From positions 6,215,001 to 6,279,000 of the forward strand of contig NZ_LT607413.1 in the NCBI RefSeq assembly GCF_900091495.1: 64,000 nucleotides of DNA. The letters are read 5' to 3'. The position numbers and the translations under genes are program-made. The stretch is from Micromonospora echinospora (GTDB taxonomy: Bacteria > Actinomycetota > Actinomycetes > Mycobacteriales > Micromonosporaceae). Shown piece by piece: positions 1-9,556 of the stretch. Within the stretch, counting starts at the first letter, position 1. Each line of letters starts with the position of its first letter. Below the pieces are notes generated by a model. The model searched no databases and had not been told where the DNA came from. It was given only the letters and a program-made list of their open reading frames with translations.

Positions 1-1
1 T

Positions 2-943
2 CTCGCCATCGGCATGATCGCCACCGGGCCGCCCGGTGGCCACCACGGCCGCGCCGCGATCAGGCTGACCACGAATGGTCGATTCCAGCTGGACACCGGC
101 ATCGCGGAGTTCGGAAACGGATCGACGACGGTTCATCGGCAGATCGCCGCCGACGTCCTCGCGACGGAGCTGGACCACATCGGCATCCGGCAGTCCGACA
201 CGGATCTGGTGGAACACGACACCGGCGCGTTCGCATCGACCGGCACCGTCGTCGGCGGGCTCGCCGTGTTCCGCGCGGCGACCCGGTTACGGCAGCGCCT
301 GCTGACCCTCGCCGCCACCTGCCTCGACGTCGGGCCCGACGAGTGCGAACTGGTCCTCGGCGCGGTCCGGGCCGGCGACCGGGAGATCTCGCTGCGCGCC
401 CTCCAGGAGGCTGCGGACAGGGTGGGCGACCGCCTGGAGGCCAGCGGACATGCCGACGGCGCGGAGCGGTCGGTCGCGTTCAACGTGCAGTGGTTCCGCG
501 TCGCGGTCGACGTCGTCACCGGCGAGATCCGGATTCTCCGGAGCGTCCACGCCGCCGACGCCGGAACGGTGCTGAACCCGGTGCAGTGCCGCGGTCAGGT
601 GGAGGGCGGCGTGGCACAGGCCGTCGGCACCACGCTGACCGAGAACCTGCTGATCGACGACAACGGCAGGGTCACCACCAGCGTGGTCCGGGACTACCGG
701 ATCCCGACGTTCGCCGACGCGCCTCGCACCGAGGTCCTCTTCGCCGACACGGCCGATCCCCTCGGCCCACACGCCGCCAAGTCCATGAGCGAAAGCCCGT
801 TCAACCCCGTCGCGGCCGCGCTCGGCAACGCCGTACGTGACGCGACCGGGGTGCGACTGACCGCGCTGCCCCTGACCCGAGACCGGGTCTGGGCGCGGAT
901 ACGCCACGTCGGGTCGACCACCGACGGGAGCGACCGGGCGTAG
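2..943 (+). CDS. Xanthine dehydrogenase-type molybdopterin subunit, C-terminal part (5'-partial)
   Basis: The frame is open from the left edge of the window, so the N-terminus lies outside. About 313 residues are visible. The segment HAADAGTVLNPVQCRGQ followed by a glycine/glutamine-rich stretch, and the tail motif AAKSMSESPFNPVAAALGN, are typical of the Mo-cofactor domain of xanthine dehydrogenase/aldehyde oxidase large subunits; the Glu in SMSES sits where the family's catalytic glutamate is expected. Its likely role is hydroxylation of hypoxanthine/xanthine or a related N-heterocycle in the cytoplasm. The purine assignment leans on the neighbours (PucR regulator, adenosine deaminase, nucleotidase); a different heterocycle or an aldehyde as substrate cannot be excluded from this fragment. 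Confidence 0.85.
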   Translation, partial: LAIGMIATGPPGGHHGRAAIRLTTNGRFQLDTGIAEFGNGSTTVHRQIAADVLATELDHIGIRQSDTDLVEHDTGAFASTGTVVGGLAVFRAATRLRQRLLTLAATCLDVGPDECELVLGAVRAGDREISLRALQEAADRVGDRLEASGHADGAERSVAFNVQWFRVAVDVVTGEIRILRSVHAADAGTVLNPVQCRGQVEGGVAQAVGTTLTENLLIDDNGRVTTSVVRDYRIPTFADAPRTEVLFADTADPLGPHAAKSMSESPFNPVAAALGNAVRDATGVRLTALPLTRDRVWARIRHVGSTTDGSDRA

Positions 944-1304
944 TGGGACGGTCGTCGGGGTGGCCCGCCCCTGCCGGGCTCCGGCCGCCCGGCTCCGGTA
1001 ACGGCGACCTCGACCGCCCACCCGCGATGCCACTTCGGCTGGCCCGACCGGAGTGGCATCCCACGCCCGGCGCCGACGACGCTGCGGCTCGCTGCTTGAT
1101 CCGATCGACAATCCTGTCCGCAAGGTCGTGGATTCGACATCGCGAGAGCCAAGGCCTCGTCACCGACACTGCGCGAACCGATACCGATCCGGTATCAGCG
1201 GTCGGCGTGGTTACGGCAGTCCTGCCGAGACACTCTTTGGCACCTACTCGACGTGAACGCGACCGGCCAGCTGACCGTGGTCAGTACGAACAGGCCACGT
1301 CGAG
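944..1304. other. Intergenic stretch, no gene recognised
   Basis: Only short overlapping open frames with Arg/Pro-rich, non-protein-like translations occur here. Together with the decayed winged-helix remnant that follows, about 700 bases separate the Mo subunit from the PucR gene. Confidence 0.5.
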
Positions 1305-1617
1305 GTGACAGGAGGTGCGCGTGGGGAGGATGGCCGGCTTCACGGTGTCGCGGCGTGGGAGCGACGACGCCACCCGTTGGCAGCGCTTCTCGTTCGCGAG
1401 CCGGCGTCGTTGGTCGCCTTTCGGGTCCTGGCTCGGGAGCTCGGCTGCGTGTTCGCCCGTTGGGAGACACGTCGCAGCGGCTGCGCCTTCGACACCTCGG
1501 ATGACCACGCTCGAGGTCGCCGTCCCCCGGTTGCGCCGCTTGCTCGCCGGCACCTGCCTGTCGGGCACCCGGTTCGTCCAGACCGTGACGAGGCGGAGTT
1601 ACCGGATCGCCGCGTAG
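1305..1617 (+). pseudogene. Possible decayed winged-helix regulator remnant
   Basis: Two neighbouring frames carry winged-helix-like pieces. Around 1375-1440 one frame reads PLAALLVREPASLVAF, resembling the recognition part of OmpR-type wHTH domains. From about 1500 to 1617 another frame reads TTLEVAVPRLRRLLAG and then RFVQTVTRRSYRIA, the classic hairpin end of such domains (for example in response regulators or HemD-wHTH fusions). Between them the frame is lost. I see no intact gene, so this is called a remnant; the match is by eye and modest. Confidence 0.35.
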
Positions 1618-1654
1618 CCACCGACCAGCGGCACACGAGGAAGGAGAATGCAGG

Positions 1655-3238
1655 GTGCGGGTAAACGCTCCGACTTCACTGCGCGAGATCCTCCATCGGC
1701 CCGGACTGCACCTGCGGCTGCTGACCGGCCACGCGCAGCTCGACGAACCGGTCACCCGGGTCTTCGTGACCGATCTACTCGACCCCAAGCGCTACATGTC
1801 GGGCGGCGAGCTCGTCCTGACCGGACTCATGTGGCGACGGTCGCCGGCGGACTCCGCAGCTTTCGTCGCGGCCTGTGCCGCGATGGGAGCAACCGCTATC
1901 GGCGCCGGTGCCGCAGCCTTCGGATGCGTGCCGGAGGATTTGCTCATCGCGTGCCAGCAGTACGAGATGCCGCTGTTTGAGGTCCCGGTGGAAGTCTCCT
2001 TCCGCGAGATCAGCGACGTCGTCGCCACGTCGTTCTGGGCGCAGCGGGCAACCGGGCTGGCAACGGTTCTGGGCCGGCAGCGCGGTCTCGTCGCCGCGAT
2101 GGCCGGCGGTGCACGACTTGCGGACCTGCTGTCCTCCGTCGCCGCCGATCTCGGGGCGCGGTGCTGGCTCGTCTCTCCCGCCGGACGCCTGGTGTGCGGA
2201 ACGGACCCCCTCGACCAGTCCCTGGCCAACCGCTTCGCTGCCACGTTCCTGGGCAGCAGCAGGGTGCCGACGGAAGTCCGGATCGACGACGTGACTTACT
2301 CGCTGCATACAGTGCGGGGCCGTCCCGAACACCGCCTGGCCTCCTGGATTCTCGCCTGCACCGGGCGGTCGGACGAGCCGGTGCCGCCCGACGTGACCGC
2401 CGAACTCGTCGGGCTCGCGGCGCTGGAGCGCGTCCAGGTCGACGAGGCGGCGCGCGTCGAGCGACGGCTCGCCGACCAGATCGAACGTGCGCTGGCCGCG
2501 GACGCGGCCGACCTACCGAGCCGCCTACGGGCCGGCGGGCTGGAGCCCGGCTCGGCGTTCCTCGCCGTCGCGGCCCGGCTCACCGGGCTGCTCACCCCCG
2601 CCGACCTCGTGGTCACGCTCCTCGCCGACCTCGTGAGCACGACAGGTTTCGCCGCCACCACCGGCCTGACCACCGCCATCGCCCCGTCGACCGACACGGC
2701 ACTGGCAATACTCCGGCTTGACGGCGACGGTCCCGTCGGGACCGACCCGCGGGCCGACGAAGTGGTCGCGCGGCTGCGCCGCGGCGTCGAGACGCTCCGG
2801 CCCGGCATCGGCCGGGGACAGCTGGCCGTCGGGGTGAGCAACGTGGCAACCGGTAGCGCGGCACTGACCGGTGCCGTCCAAGAGGCACTGCACGCCGTCG
2901 CCGTCGCCAGCACGGGACCAACCGGCGTACGCTGCGCCGGCGAGATCACGACGCATGCCCTTCTCATCGCCGGTGTCCCCACGGCGACACGCAACTCGTT
3001 CCACGAACGCGTGCTGGGACCAGTCCTCGAGTACGACCGACGGTACCGGGCCAACCTCGTGCGCACGCTGAGCGTCTTCCTCGAGTCCGGTGGATCGTGG
3101 AGCCAGTGCGCGCGACAGCTGCATCTGCACGTCAACACCCTGCGTTACCGCATGAAACGCATTGAGGAGCTCACCGGCAGGGACCTGGGCAGGTTCGACG
3201 ACCGGGTCGACCTGTACCTCGCGCTCCGAATCCATTAA
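1655..3238 (+). CDS. PucR family transcriptional regulator
   Basis: A 527-residue PucR/CdaR-type regulator. The N-terminal ~125 residues match the PucR (purine catabolism) domain, with the signature around DLLDPKRYMSGGELVLTG. A central CdaR GGDEF-like domain lies about 280-410. The last ~60 residues form the PucR HTH_30 domain (WSQCARQLHLHVNTLRYRM, then IEELTGRDL). The GTG start at 1655 is supported by AAGGAG at 1641-1646, eight bases upstream. PucR proteins typically control xanthine dehydrogenase and purine or ureide catabolism, which suits the Mo subunit upstream and adenosine deaminase downstream. Ligand and targets are not visible in the sequence. Confidence 0.9.
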   Translation: MRVNAPTSLREILHRPGLHLRLLTGHAQLDEPVTRVFVTDLLDPKRYMSGGELVLTGLMWRRSPADSAAFVAACAAMGATAIGAGAAAFGCVPEDLLIACQQYEMPLFEVPVEVSFREISDVVATSFWAQRATGLATVLGRQRGLVAAMAGGARLADLLSSVAADLGARCWLVSPAGRLVCGTDPLDQSLANRFAATFLGSSRVPTEVRIDDVTYSLHTVRGRPEHRLASWILACTGRSDEPVPPDVTAELVGLAALERVQVDEAARVERRLADQIERALAADAADLPSRLRAGGLEPGSAFLAVAARLTGLLTPADLVVTLLADLVSTTGFAATTGLTTAIAPSTDTALAILRLDGDGPVGTDPRADEVVARLRRGVETLRPGIGRGQLAVGVSNVATGSAALTGAVQEALHAVAVASTGPTGVRCAGEITTHALLIAGVPTATRNSFHERVLGPVLEYDRRYRANLVRTLSVFLESGGSWSQCARQLHLHVNTLRYRMKRIEELTGRDLGRFDDRVDLYLALRIH

Positions 3239-3461
3239 CCCGCCCCCGACTGACCTGTCGCTTCGCACGAACACCCCGTCCACGCGCCGTCGATTCTCGT
3301 ACCCGGCGATCATTGTTCGCGTTTTCCCGTGTTGATCCGATTGTTGTGCCGCTCGACGGGCGGCCGGAGACGCTCGTGTGCCGTCCCGCGCCGCCCGACC
3401 GATTCGAAGAGAAATCTGCTCGCCCATGGAAGACCCTTTCTGCTCGCCGATGGGAGACCCG

Positions 3462-4553
3462 GTGCCCAGCTACGACACGATCGTCCATGCCCCGAAGGTC
3501 CTGCTGCACGACCACCTCGATGGCGGGTTGCGGCCGGAGACGGTTGTGGAGTTGGCGGCGGAGGTCGGTCACGTCCTACCAGTCACGGATCCAGCCGCGT
3601 TGGGGCGATGGTTCGTGGCAGCGGCCAACTCGGGGTCGTTGGAGCGTTACCTGGATACCTTCGCGCACACCGTGGCGGTCATGCAGACCGGGCCCGCGCT
3701 GCGTCGGGTGGCCCGGGAGTGCGCGCTCGACCTGGCCGCCGACGGGGTGGTCTACGCCGAGGTGCGGTTCGCCCCCGAGCAGCACCTAGAGCAGAACCTG
3801 ACCCTGGACGAGGCGGTCGACGCGGTGGTCACCGGGTTCCGGGAGGGCAGCGCCCTGGCCGCCGAGACGGGCAACCCGATCCGGGTCGGAACGCTGCTGA
3901 CCGCGATGCGGCACGCCGCCCGGTCGCAGGAGATCGCCGAGTTGGCCGTCCGGCACCGGGACACCGGCGTGGTCGGCTTCGACATCGCCGGCGCCGAGGC
4001 CGGGTTCCCGCCCACCCGGCACCTGAACGCCTTCGAGTATCTCCAGCGGGAGAACTTCCACTTCACCATCCACGCCGGCGAGGCGTTCGGCCTGCCGTCG
4101 ATCTGGCAGGCGATCCAGTGGTGCGGCGCGGACCGCCTCGGGCACGGGGTGCGGATCGTCGACGACATCACCCTGACCGACGACCGTCCGCAGCTCGGCC
4201 GGCTGGCCGCGTACGTCCGCGACAAGCGGATCCCGCTGGAACTCTGCCCCTCCTCGAACGTGCAGACCGGGGCGGCCGCGTCGATCGCCGACCACCCGAT
4301 CGGGCTCCTGCGGGACCTGCGCTTCCGGGTCACGGTGAACACCGACAACCGGCTGATGAGCGGCACCTCCATGTCCCGCGAGATGGCCCTGCTGGTAGAG
4401 GCATTCGGCTACGGCTGGAAGGAGCTCCAGTGGTTCACCATCAACGCGATGAAGAGCGCGTTCATCCCGTTCGACGAGCGGCTGCGGATCATCGACGAAG
4501 TAATCAAGCCGGCGTACCTCGCGCTGACGGCAACCGACGAGCCGTCACAGTAG
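3462..4553 (+). CDS. add: Adenosine deaminase
   Basis: Cytoplasmic zinc enzyme of about 363 residues that deaminates adenosine/deoxyadenosine to inosine. Metal-site motifs are all present: HDHLDG near the N-terminus, HAGE in the middle ([11 protein letters not shown]), GHGVRI, and the acidic Asp in [12 protein letters not shown]. Family proteins in actinobacteria begin almost exactly at PSYD, and a GTG at 3462 preceded by GGGAG five bases upstream gives that start; longer starts at 3378, 3426 and 3450 add a non-conserved Pro/Arg tail. It stands alone, 220 bases after the pucR-type gene, and logically feeds inosine into the purine pathway of the neighbours. Confidence 0.92.
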   Translation: MPSYDTIVHAPKVLLHDHLDGGLRPETVVELAAEVGHVLPVTDPAALGRWFVAAANSGSLERYLDTFAHTVAVMQTGPALRRVARECALDLAADGVVYAEVRFAPEQHLEQNLTLDEAVDAVVTGFREGSALAAETGNPIRVGTLLTAMRHAARSQEIAELAVRHRDTGVVGFDIAGAEAGFPPTRHLNAFEYLQRENFHFTIHAGEAFGLPSIWQAIQWCGADRLGHGVRIVDDITLTDDRPQLGRLAAYVRDKRIPLELCPSSNVQTGAAASIADHPIGLLRDLRFRVTVNTDNRLMSGTSMSREMALLVEAFGYGWKELQWFTINAMKSAFIPFDERLRIIDEVIKPAYLALTATDEPSQ

Positions 4554-4964
4554 GCACTCACACGATCCGGTAACGGGCGGGCGCGAACCTCGTCGCCGTC
4601 GATCGCCCACGCACCCGTCGTCGCATCTAGTCACGAAGACCACATCGGAAGACCCGGGGAGGTGATGTGTTAAGCAATCGGTAGCGGTCAGGACGGTTCA
4701 CGACACCGATCGTCGCGGCGCTGTTGTTCGTGCCAGTATCCCCGCGGCGGGCAGGTGGACTCCGCTGCGGCGTGGGTCTGGCAAGCCCTCAACGCTCAAG
4801 GCGTCGGTCAGGATCCCGCTCACGCGTCGGCAAGAAGAGTCCGGTCGCGCTGTCATCGCGAATCGTTTACTCAGCATTCATACCGAGTTATTCATCAGGA
4901 GCGCGAGGATCAGCACTCTCGTGCGTGTACGCCGTGTCGGCGTGCTCATGGTTAGGAGTATCAG
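4554..4964. other. Intergenic region upstream of the nucleotidase
   Basis: About 410 bases with no convincing gene. The stretch 4860-4900 is noticeably more AT-rich than its surroundings and probably contains the promoter of the nucleotidase gene. Confidence 0.5.
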
Positions 4965-6797
4965 TTGCGTTCCAAACTTGTCCGCACTGTCGTGGCCACG
5001 GTCGCCACGACACTGGTCGTGCTGGGCGTCGCTCCCAGCCCCGCGCAGGCTGCCGCGACCGAGGTGCAGATCCTCGGCTTCAACGACTTCCACGGCCGTC
5101 TTGAGGCACCCTCCGCAGGAGTTGGCGGCGCCGCGCAGATGGCTGGCATGATCAAGCAACTGAAGGCGGCCAACGACAAGACGGTGGTCCTCTCGGCCGG
5201 GGACAACATCGGTGCTTCCCCGTTCATCTCGCTCGTGCAGAAGGACGAGCCCACGCTCGACTTCCTCAAGATGATCGGGCTCGACGCATCGTCGATAGGC
5301 AACCACGAACTCGACCGCGGCTTCGACGACCTCAACGACCGGGTCATTCCGCGCGGCGGCTTCCCGTATCTCGCGGCGAACGTCTACCGGGGCAGCGAGC
5401 CTGCTCCAGGCCGCCTGGAGGAGTCGACTGTGCTGACGGTCGGCGACGTCCGGATCGGCGTCGTCGGGGCGGTCACCGTCGAGACGCCGTCGCTGGTTTC
5501 ACCCGCCGGTATCCGTGGACTGCAGTTCAAGGACCCGACCACGGAGGCGAACCGCGTCGCGGCGAAGCTGAAGGCGGACGACAAGGTCGACGCCGTCGTG
5601 CTGCTCGTGCACGAGGGCTCCGAAACCAGCGGCACCGACACCACCGCCTGCACCGGTGTGGCGAATCCGGCCACCCCATTCGGCAAGATCGTGACAGGTG
5701 CCAGCGCCAACATCAACGTGATCATCTCCGCGCACACCCACGTCTCGTACAAATGCGCCTACGACGTCCCGAACCTGGGACACAAGCGGCTGGTCATGCA
5801 GACCGGTCGGTACGGGGACGCGCTGGACCAGGTCAAGCTCACCATCGCCGGCGGCAAGGTGACCGCCGCCGAGGGCGCCGTCCTGCCGATCAAGGGGTAC
5901 CCGGAGGACCCTGCGGTCGCGAAGCTCGTCGCCGACGCCAAGGCCGAGGCCGACATCCAGGGCAAGGTCAAGATCGGCGAGATCACTGCCGACATCAAGC
6001 GTGCCGTCGCTGCGGACGGTGCGGAGGACCGCGGCAACGAGTCGGTTCTCGGAAACTTCATCGCGGACGTCCAGTTGGAGGCGACGAAGGCCAACAACCG
6101 GGGTGGGGCGCAGATCGCCTTCATGAACCCGGGCGGCCTACGCGCCGACCTCGTCAAGCGTCCGGACGGCAGTGTGACGTTCGCCGACGCCGCCGCGGTC
6201 CAGCCCTTCGCCAACGACCTCATCACGAGGTCGTACACCGGCAAACAGATCAAGGCAGCGCTGGAGCAGCAGTGGCAACCTGCGGGCGCATCGCGGCCTT
6301 TCCTCCACCTGGGTGTCTCGAAGGGCTTCAGCTACGTTTACGACCCGAACGGACCCGCCGGGAACCGCGTCATCGCCGACCGAATCTTCCTTGACGGCAA
6401 GGTCATCGACCTGAACGGCACCTACCGGGTGACCGTGAACTCGTTCCTGGCCTCCGGCGGTGACAACTTCACCGCACTCGGCGACGGCAGCGACTCATTC
6501 GCCACCGGCGACAACGACCTCACCGTGCTGGTCGACTACTTCCAAGCGAAGTCCCCGGTCACCGCCGACACCGTGGAACGGGCGTACACCGTCGGCCAGC
6601 CGGGTGCCCCGGTCGCGGGCGGCGGGTCGAATGACGGCACCGGCAACGGTGGTGGGGCGGGCGACGATGGCCCTGGTCTGCCGATAACCGGCGCGAACAC
6701 GGCCACCATCGTCGTCGCAGGCGTGATTTTGCTGATCGTAGGCATCGTCGCGATCCTCTCGGCCCGGCGCCGGCGGATCCGCCTAACCGTCGAATAA
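4965..6797 (+). CDS. Cell-wall-anchored 5'-nucleotidase / 2',3'-cyclic phosphodiesterase
   Basis: A 610-residue secreted bimetallic phosphatase that dephosphorylates extracellular nucleotides. A signal peptide ends near AQAAA; the calcineurin-like domain follows with FNDFHGRL, SAGDNIGASPF, GNHELDRG and SAHTHVSYKC, then the 5'-nucleotidase C-terminal substrate domain (about 300-480, with GNFIADVQ and NPGGLRADL). A Gly/Asn/Asp-rich spacer leads to LPITG at about residue 572, a hydrophobic helix and an Arg-rich tail, a complete sortase sorting signal. The start is TTG at 4965 with AGGAG at 4954-4958. It would release nucleosides at the cell surface for uptake and for the adenosine deaminase next door. 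Confidence 0.93.
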   Translation: MRSKLVRTVVATVATTLVVLGVAPSPAQAAATEVQILGFNDFHGRLEAPSAGVGGAAQMAGMIKQLKAANDKTVVLSAGDNIGASPFISLVQKDEPTLDFLKMIGLDASSIGNHELDRGFDDLNDRVIPRGGFPYLAANVYRGSEPAPGRLEESTVLTVGDVRIGVVGAVTVETPSLVSPAGIRGLQFKDPTTEANRVAAKLKADDKVDAVVLLVHEGSETSGTDTTACTGVANPATPFGKIVTGASANINVIISAHTHVSYKCAYDVPNLGHKRLVMQTGRYGDALDQVKLTIAGGKVTAAEGAVLPIKGYPEDPAVAKLVADAKAEADIQGKVKIGEITADIKRAVAADGAEDRGNESVLGNFIADVQLEATKANNRGGAQIAFMNPGGLRADLVKRPDGSVTFADAAAVQPFANDLITRSYTGKQIKAALEQQWQPAGASRPFLHLGVSKGFSYVYDPNGPAGNRVIADRIFLDGKVIDLNGTYRVTVNSFLASGGDNFTALGDGSDSFATGDNDLTVLVDYFQAKSPVTADTVERAYTVGQPGAPVAGGGSNDGTGNGGGAGDDGPGLPITGANTATIVVAGVILLIVGIVAILSARRRRIRLTVE

Positions 6798-6817
6798 ACG
6801 CGAGCATGAACAACAGG

Positions 6818-6856
6818 TCGTCGCCCGGAATCCGCGAACGGCTTCCGGGCGACGAC
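6818..6856 (+). terminator. Strong hairpin terminator after the nucleotidase
   Basis: A perfect 13-bp inverted repeat, GTCGTCGCCCGGA at 6818-6830 and its complement at 6844-6856, lies 20 bases after the stop codon. No U-run follows, as is common in actinobacteria. Confidence 0.75.
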
Positions 6857-7455
6857 CGATTGTGGTCGGCGCTCAGCTGGTCCGCGACCACATCCCCCGG
6901 TTGGTCGAGACGGTGTCGCCTCGACCTGGCCTGGGTAGCCGCCGTTACGCGGCCGGCCCTTCGACGTACCGGTGCGGGCCACCGGTGTCAGGATCTGCGG
7001 TTGTGGCCCCGTCGACGCCGCCACACCGATGATCGAACGCCCAGCGCACCGACCCGGCGACGGCTTCGCCGACTCGACGCGGTCGCCGCCACCTCCGCTG
7101 CGGCCTCGCCACCGCCGTGCAGGTGGTTTGGCCCCGGCGAGGCCTACGCGCGGAACCTCGGCATCCCGCCCCACGGCGTGCCCCACCTCGCCGGACACCC
7201 CACCGTCGACGGCCTCGAACACGCGACGGGCAGGTACTCGGCGGTGGCATCGGCGAACCGGACCGGCGGTTCGGTCGGTCGAGCCGAGGTCATCGGGCAC
7301 CACCCGATGCCCTTGAACTGAAGAAACTCAGCGGTAAGGGGTCACCAGGGATTGTGGCGGTGTGGTTCGCATGGTGGTACCTCCGGCCCACTCTTCCCCG
7401 CCGCTGAGCTGCCAGAACGCCGAGCGAAGATCATCGGGCACAACCAGGGCACAAC
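6857..7455. other. Gene-poor scar region
   Basis: About 600 bases of broken open frames. One frame near 7110-7320 reads GEAYARNLGIPPHGVPHLAG in a fairly protein-like way, but it has no supported start and I cannot assign a family. Together with the integrase fragment that follows it looks like debris of a lost element. Confidence 0.4.
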
Positions 7456-7704
7456 TCAGCTCCGAGCCTGGCATGCGGGAGCTTCCCGCCGCTGGCTGCC
7501 TGCCTTCCGCAGAAGGTCACCGACCAGGTCGCGCGGCCGGTCCTTCTTCGGCAGCGAGTGAACGTGGGTTTCCAACGTGATCCGCAGGTTGGCGTGCCTC
7601 AGCGCCTTCTGCACCCCCTGAGGCTCCACGCCGCTGCTCATCAACGTCGCGCCAATCTCGGAGACTCCAACGGGGCGAGTGCAGCGCTCGACCCGGCAGG
7701 CCAT
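7456..7704 (-). pseudogene. Tyrosine recombinase/integrase C-terminal fragment
   Basis: The reverse strand encodes about 60 residues that look like the end of a phage-type integrase: ATLMSSGVEPQGVQKAL, then RHANLRITLETHVHSL, corresponding to the conserved region where integrases read LGHxSxxxTxxxYxHL before the catalytic Tyr. Here the Tyr-x-His position reads HVH, so the catalytic tyrosine appears lost. No upstream core domain is present. I read it as a remnant of an integrated plasmid or phage. Confidence 0.55.
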
Positions 7705-7738
7705 CGAGATGTGGGAGAGCGAGACGCCCGAAGCCCGC

Positions 7739-7969
7739 TCACGTGATGACGAGGCACTGGCCCACGTCTACCAGGCGACCGCCCACCTTCAGCTCAACGA
7801 GCTTGATGCCACCCACACGGCCCGGGTTCCCCCTTCTCGCCTGGGCGGTGGTGACGGCGAGGTAGGCGTGGGCACACAGAACGAGCACCTCGCGCCCCTC
7901 AGCCTCGGCGAGGTCCGCCGTCTCATCGCACACCTGATCACCACCACCCCACCCTTCGACCACGTACAT
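7739..7969 (-). other. Short protein-like open frame, unknown
   Basis: A 76-codon reverse-strand frame with a reasonably natural composition (CDETADLAEAEGREVLVLC, then VELKVGGRLVDVGQCLVIT). It lies just upstream, on the same strand, of the integrase fragment, so it may be a piece of the same lost element. No family recognised and no clear ribosome site; it could equally be chance. Confidence 0.25.
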
Positions 7970-8062
7970 CGATGGTCACGATGGCAACCGCCGACACTAG
8001 TACCGCGCCAAACGGGCCCACTACCAGCGACGACAGCGAATCCACCAACCACGGCTGGAGCG

Positions 8063-8458
8063 CTAACCGGCAATTGTCCAGATCACCAGTGCCGGCAAGG
8101 TTAGTAGGTAGGCGATGCCGCAGAACCGGAACGCTTTGTCCGTAGCGCGACCGGACAGTCCACGACTGCCGGTGAGCACCTGCAGCGGACTCGCGGAGGT
8201 GTTGTCGCCGCCGTCTTCGAAAATCAACGCACACACCAGGAGCAGGAGGTCGGCCGCGATGAGCAGGGGCCAGGCAGACTGTGGCGCGGAGAATCCGGCG
8301 TAGATCAGCGGCCCCAGCACGATCGCGGGCACGATGCCGAGTGGCATGGCGCTCACGATGGCCGCGATGATGGCGAACCAGCCGAAAGCTGTCAGTCGCA
8401 GAAGCACAGCCAGTCCGACGACCGCGATCTGAGCCAGTCCCATTGACACCGCAGTCAC
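8063..8458 (-). CDS. Small integral membrane protein, unknown function
   Basis: A 131-residue protein with about four hydrophobic segments: roughly 8-25 (IAVVGLAVLLRLTAFGW), 26-52, 58-80 (WPLLIAADLLLLVCALIF) and 108-130 (FCGIAYLLTLPALVIW). A polar cytoplasmic-looking loop of about 25 residues lies before the last helix. Its start codon overlaps the stop of the upstream gene in an ATGA arrangement (8455-8458), so the two are translationally coupled. No family recognised. Surrounded by remnants, but the frame itself looks intact. Confidence 0.55.
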   Translation of the reverse strand: MTAVSMGLAQIAVVGLAVLLRLTAFGWFAIIAAIVSAMPLGIVPAIVLGPLIYAGFSAPQSAWPLLIAADLLLLVCALIFEDGGDNTSASPLQVLTGSRGLSGRATDKAFRFCGIAYLLTLPALVIWTIAG

Positions 8459-8742
8459 CCTTCCGCGGACGCATCACGTACAGCGAGCTGGTCAAACCTC
8501 ACCCGCACATTCTTCGACGTGGCGTCCCCGCTGGTCTGTACCTTCAGGGTGGCTGTCGGGCTGGGAGTGTCCTCGACGATGACCACTTCCGTCGTACCGG
8601 CCGGCAGATCGGCCGGCCATCCCGCATCGTCGGTCGGCTCACTGGTCAGTAGACGCGCGGCACGTCCGTTCAGGCCCGTGTCGGTGGCCCGCACTGGCCG
8701 CCACACCGTCAACGCTGGCCTCGTCGGCTGTTTGACGGGCAC
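8455..8742 (-). CDS. Hypothetical protein, possibly truncated at its N-terminus
   Basis: A 95-residue soluble-looking frame coupled by an ATGA overlap to the following membrane protein. The middle reads AGWPADLPAGTTEVVIVED and then TATLKVQTSGDATSKNVRV, suggestive of a beta-rich domain. There is no good ribosome site at the annotated ATG, and another reverse frame (to 8894) overlaps the start, so the true 5' end may have been lost through a frameshift. No family assignment. Confidence 0.4.
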   Translation of the reverse strand: MPVKQPTRPALTVWRPVRATDTGLNGRAARLLTSEPTDDAGWPADLPAGTTEVVIVEDTPSPTATLKVQTSGDATSKNVRVRFDQLAVRDASAEG

Positions 8743-8881
8743 ACGCCGGTGAGGCGTGGCCGTGCTCGGCGGTGCTCAGTTGCCGTCCGGTCGTCTGCAG
8801 CGCACGGGCTGGTCACAACATTGCGGCCGTCCTGGCACGTCAACAGCGCGTAGAGCCGGTCATTGCAGCCATCGTCTGACA

Positions 8882-9010
8882 TCACGCGGCCCACGTCAGC
8901 AGCAGATCGGGCACAACACCCGCGAACTGGGCCAGCCGATCAGCACTGACCGGATCGGAATAGGTTGGAGGTCCCCATTTCTCAGCCAGTTGCGCTACTT
9001 CATCGTTCAC
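8882..9010 (-). pseudogene. Possible N-terminal fragment of a GAD-like/DUF1851 protein
   Basis: A reverse-strand GTG-started frame of 42 codons has a purine-rich GGGGAAGG about ten bases upstream. Its translation (EVAQLAEKWGPPTYSDPVSA, then FAGVVPDLLLTWAA) resembles the first 40 residues of GAD-like/DUF1851 domain proteins, in which a WGPP-type motif is followed by an LP..LL..W segment. It stops abruptly after the Trp where the family continues for another 100 residues. Match by eye only. Confidence 0.3.
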
Positions 9011-9365
9011 CGTCGGTATGCCTTCCCCTCGTATCGCGGATCACTTGCGTGCCCGGACCGAAGCGCCGCAGCCCATTCGCCGCGGTCTGCGGCATCCCGC
9101 AGCACCCACTCTCCATCATCGCTGTGGAGGCGACGACGAGCATCCCGTCGACTGGCAGCGGCAGCACGTAGGCGACCTCAGGTCGTTCGCCGAATCTCAA
9201 TGCCACGGCGACCGATGGCTCCAGGACGACCAGGCCGCGATCCCGAGCATCGCCACCATGCTCACGTCCCGGGCGATTCGGGTCGGCGTCACCGGACACC
9301 CCAGCGAGTCCACCAGGACTCCACCGCAGCGGACAGGACCTGCCATTGGGGGTCGCGGCGCGGCG
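9011..9365. other. Unassigned stretch before the toxin remnant
   Basis: Several overlapping frames are open on both strands but none has a protein-like composition throughout or a credible start. One reverse frame contains VAYVLPLPVDGMLVVAST, which may be a scrap of a lost gene. Confidence 0.4.
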
Positions 9366-9556
9366 ACGGAAACCATCCAGCGGGCGATCGCGGTCAACCA
9401 GTACCGGGTAGGTAAGCCTCTCGACGAACCCCTCGACGGCTTTCACTCTGCCCGGCGTGGCACGTACCGGATCGTCTACCGGATCAACGAGGCAGAACGA
9501 GTCGTGGAGATCCACTCGATCCGCCACCGGCGCGACGCCTACCGTTCGCAGGGCAC
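9366..9556 (+). pseudogene. Truncated RelE/ParE-type toxin
   Basis: The frame encodes the C-terminal half of a type II toxin: NQYRVGKPLDEPLDGFHSAR, then RGTYRIVYRI, ending SIRHRRDAYRS, a close match by eye to the core strands of RelE-like mRNA interferases (Arg and Tyr active-site residues in RRGTYRIVYR). The N-terminal half and an antitoxin gene are missing, and no start codon with ribosome site is present. It lies 100 bases from the IS630 left end, in the same scar zone as the integrase remnant. Confidence 0.65.

Noticed and set aside
2..943. Reading the first gene as the missing oxiB C-terminus
   Set aside because: It is 45 kb from lcp, lies beside purine genes, and its C-terminal motifs fit xanthine dehydrogenase; the oxiB remnant is a different, N-terminal fragment.
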